Source: Candidatus Bathyarchaeota archaeon (GTDB lineage Archaea > Thermoproteota > Bathyarchaeia > Bathyarchaeales > Bathycorpusculaceae). From it: 7,101 nt of DNA. The notes beneath the pieces are model-generated. The model worked only from the letters and a program-made list of their open reading frames with translations. It made no database searches and was not told the origin of the DNA. The position numbers and the translations under genes were made by a program. Below, piece by piece: positions 5,730 through 7,101 of this stretch (position 1 is its first letter; the number at the start of each line of letters is the position of its first letter). Location: NCBI GenBank assembly GCA_018396615.1, contig JAGTQT010000075.1, forward strand, positions 1 through 7,101. The letters are read 5' to 3'.

Positions 5730-5741
5730 GCAGGACGCTGT

Positions 5742-5837
5742 TTAAAGTGCTTTGCGTCTATAATGCCCTTTGACGTGAACCGTTCTCTTCTTTTGTCCAG
5801 GCTTTCTTCGCATGAATGGGCGTACTCTAGGTGTCAC
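5742..5837 (-). CDS. probable 31-residue highly basic protein
   Basis: A 31-codon frame starts with GTG at 5837 and ends with TAA at 5742. The product, with VRPFMRRKPGQKK (5-17) followed by RTVHVKGHYRRK (18-29), has twelve Arg or Lys residues, two His and no acidic residue, as expected for an RNA- or ribosome-associated peptide. Evidence that it is real: a strong TATA box (TTTTATATAC, minus strand) ends about 30 bases before the start codon; GGTGGTG lies five bases before the GTG; a hairpin with a T-run follows the stop; and the frame fills a gap with no other gene. It is strongly patterned (R/K-rich ends around a KPGQ turn and a VHVKGHY strand-like piece), unlike random translation. There is no in-frame ATG upstream; ATG at 5813 would leave 23 residues. 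I do not recognise a named family, and function is unknown. Confidence 0.45.
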   Translation of the reverse strand: MTPRVRPFMRRKPGQKKRTVHVKGHYRRKAL

Positions 5838-5867
5838 TGTTTCACCACCGCTACCCTCTAAAACGGT

Positions 5868-5878
5868 GTATATAAAAA
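5868..5878 (-). promoter_or_regulatory. TATA box of the small basic gene
   Basis: TTTTTATATAC on the minus strand is one of the two best TATA matches in the window. A start about 25 bases downstream, near 5847, would leave a leader of roughly ten bases. That would place the GGTGGTG ribosome binding site close to the 5' end of the message. It lies about 95 bases past the stop codon of the isoleucyl-tRNA synthetase gene, so the small gene has its own transcription unit. Confidence 0.5.
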
Positions 5879-5972
5879 AGTCTTATGAACTGTTACTTCA
5901 GATCCCGAATTCATAATTGAAAGCTTGCTTGAGTTATATGTCTGAAAAGGCATAGGGTCGTGTGTGGTTTAG

Positions 5973-7101
5973 CTAGTGTTCCAAGATCGCTATGTAGATC
6001 TTTTTGTCATCTACCTGAAATTCATGCCATTCCGCTTCTGCTTCTTTGCGGCTTTTGCAGATGCACACTTTCCTGGCTCTTACAAGCTCTCCCATCTCTT
6101 TCATGTATGGCTGCAGTAGTTCAACATCCTGTTTTTCAACTTCAGTCACGAGAACTGCCTTAAGAATGTCAGTCGGCATGTAGCCCAGCTCCTTTCTTAG
6201 CGCTTGCACTCTCCGCGCAACATCCCTCATAAGCCCTTCGCCAAGCAGTTTGTCATCACGCTTAGCGAGCAGAAACACTTGCAATCCCTCTTCTGAGGCT
6301 TGAACCCACTCCTCGCTAGATACTTCCTCAGGAATTTTTCTGCAATACTCAACGTTCTTCACATTCGTCATCTCGAGAAAAACATCCTCAGCCGTCTTCA
6401 ACGCCTTTTCCACGTTTTCCGAAGCAACAACTACAGTCTTGCTAAGAGGCCATCGCCGCTTAAGCTTGGCACTTTGCCTAGCTGCGTAGACAAGTGAAAC
6501 ACATTTAAGCACTGTTTCAAATTCTTCTTCAAGCGTCTTATTCCGCATTTTCGCATCCGGCTTGGGCCACTTCTCAAAATTTACAGATTCTTCAGCAGCT
6601 GAGTCAAGTTTCTTGAAGACTTTTTGGTACAAGGCCTCGCTGAGGAAAGGCGTGACAGGATTAAAGAGCAACGTCACCTCTTTCAAGGTATGCCAAAGAG
6701 TTGCATACACAGCTAACCGTCTTTCAAGTGTTTGAGGGTCATCTGTCCACAGCTCCTTTCTAACCATTGGCACGTAGAGCCTGCTTAGGGTTTCTATAAC
6801 GAAATCTTCCAAGACGCCTAGTGCAAAGTTGAATTCGCATGAGTCAAGCTTCGCCGTGTATTCTTCGATGGCTTTCTGCAGTTTTGATAGCAGCCACCTG
6901 TCTGCAGGCTTCAGCTGTTTTTTCTTATCTGCTTGTTCAACCGTGTGCTTTTGGGGGTCAAATTTGTCGAATTCGGCGTTTTGCAGGAGGAATCTGCTTA
7001 GGTGATAAAGTGTTGAAAGCACTTGGTAAGGTCGACGGTTTAGCTCCTGCGAGTCAAAGTGGAAGGCGTCTATGGGCGAGCATTTTTTGAGGAAGTAGAA
7101 T
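5973..7101 (-). CDS. ileS: isoleucyl-tRNA synthetase, C-terminal part (gene starts right of window)
   Basis: This cytosolic class I synthetase charges tRNA-Ile with isoleucine. The frame is open to the right edge, so about 375 residues are visible of a family length near 1000-1050; the HIGH and KMSKS catalytic motifs lie outside. Counting from the GTG codon at 7022 (an internal codon, not a start), the LSTLYHLSRFLLQNAEFDKF segment is the helix that leaves the catalytic core. ADRWLLSKLQKAIEEY (40-55), then FNFALGVLEDFVIETLSRLYV (64-84) and NPVTPFLSEALYQ (121-133), form the helical anticodon-binding domain. AKLKRRWPL (185-193) begins the C-terminal part, conserved in archaeal and eukaryotic IleRS, and the protein ends with an alpha/beta tail. 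Valyl- and leucyl-tRNA synthetases share the fold, but the RRWPL region and tail favour IleRS. There is no internal break. Its stop at 5973 is followed by the small gene's own promoter. Confidence 0.93.
   Translation of the reverse strand, partial: FYFLKKCSPIDAFHFDSQELNRRPYQVLSTLYHLSRFLLQNAEFDKFDPQKHTVEQADKKKQLKPADRWLLSKLQKAIEEYTAKLDSCEFNFALGVLEDFVIETLSRLYVPMVRKELWTDDPQTLERRLAVYATLWHTLKEVTLLFNPVTPFLSEALYQKVFKKLDSAAEESVNFEKWPKPDAKMRNKTLEEEFETVLKCVSLVYAARQSAKLKRRWPLSKTVVVASENVEKALKTAEDVFLEMTNVKNVEYCRKIPEEVSSEEWVQASEEGLQVFLLAKRDDKLLGEGLMRDVARRVQALRKELGYMPTDILKAVLVTEVEKQDVELLQPYMKEMGELVRARKVCICKSRKEAEAEWHEFQVDDKKIYIAILEH

Noticed and set aside
1..7101. Mobile elements, integrase sites or a defence island
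   Set aside because: No transposase, recombinase, terminal inverted repeats, target duplications or tRNA-fragment repeats are visible, and both tRNA genes are intact with no second copy of their 3' ends nearby.

Overview
The window looks like part of an archaeal chromosome, moderately AT-rich by eye. The evidence is: TATA-type promoters about 25-35 bases before several genes; T-rich tails instead of strong bacterial terminators; an isoleucyl-tRNA synthetase C-terminus of archaeal style; a DPM1-type dolichyl-phosphate sugar transferase; and a surface protein ending in a PEF-type archaeosortase signal. Together with the two-domain GNAT and the radical SAM enzyme, this would suit a Bathyarchaeia-like or related mesophilic TACK archaeon. 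That placement is inferred from general style, not from a search.

Layout, left to right. (1) The C-terminal part of a radical SAM enzyme runs off the left edge (+). (2) tRNA-Asn(GTT) with an encoded CCA (+). (3) A GNAT acetyltransferase on the minus strand appears split into two overlapping frames. (4) A 76-residue HExxH protein (-) sits just upstream of it. (5) A large secreted PQQ/BamB-like beta-propeller (-) has a signal peptide, many N-glycosylation sequons and a C-terminal PEFP sorting signal. (6) Divergent from it is a family 2 glycosyltransferase of the dolichyl-phosphate mannosyltransferase type (+). (7) A short intergenic stretch has a closed 8-bp stem around about 70 bases and a T-run behind it, possibly a structured RNA. 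(8) tRNA-Ala(CGC) (-). (9) An intergenic stretch of about 515 bases holds degenerate short repeats and a probable 31-residue basic protein gene (-) with a good TATA box and ribosome binding site. (10) The C-terminal third of isoleucyl-tRNA synthetase (-) runs off the right edge.

Most of this is ordinary informational and surface-biogenesis content, and I do not see a clear new multi-gene system. The clearest functional pairing is the divergent one: a sequon-rich, sortase-targeted surface protein next to an enzyme that charges lipid carriers for glycosylation. The best candidates for undescribed biology are small: the 31-residue basic gene, the possible structured RNA at about 5173-5257, and the minimal HExxH protein.
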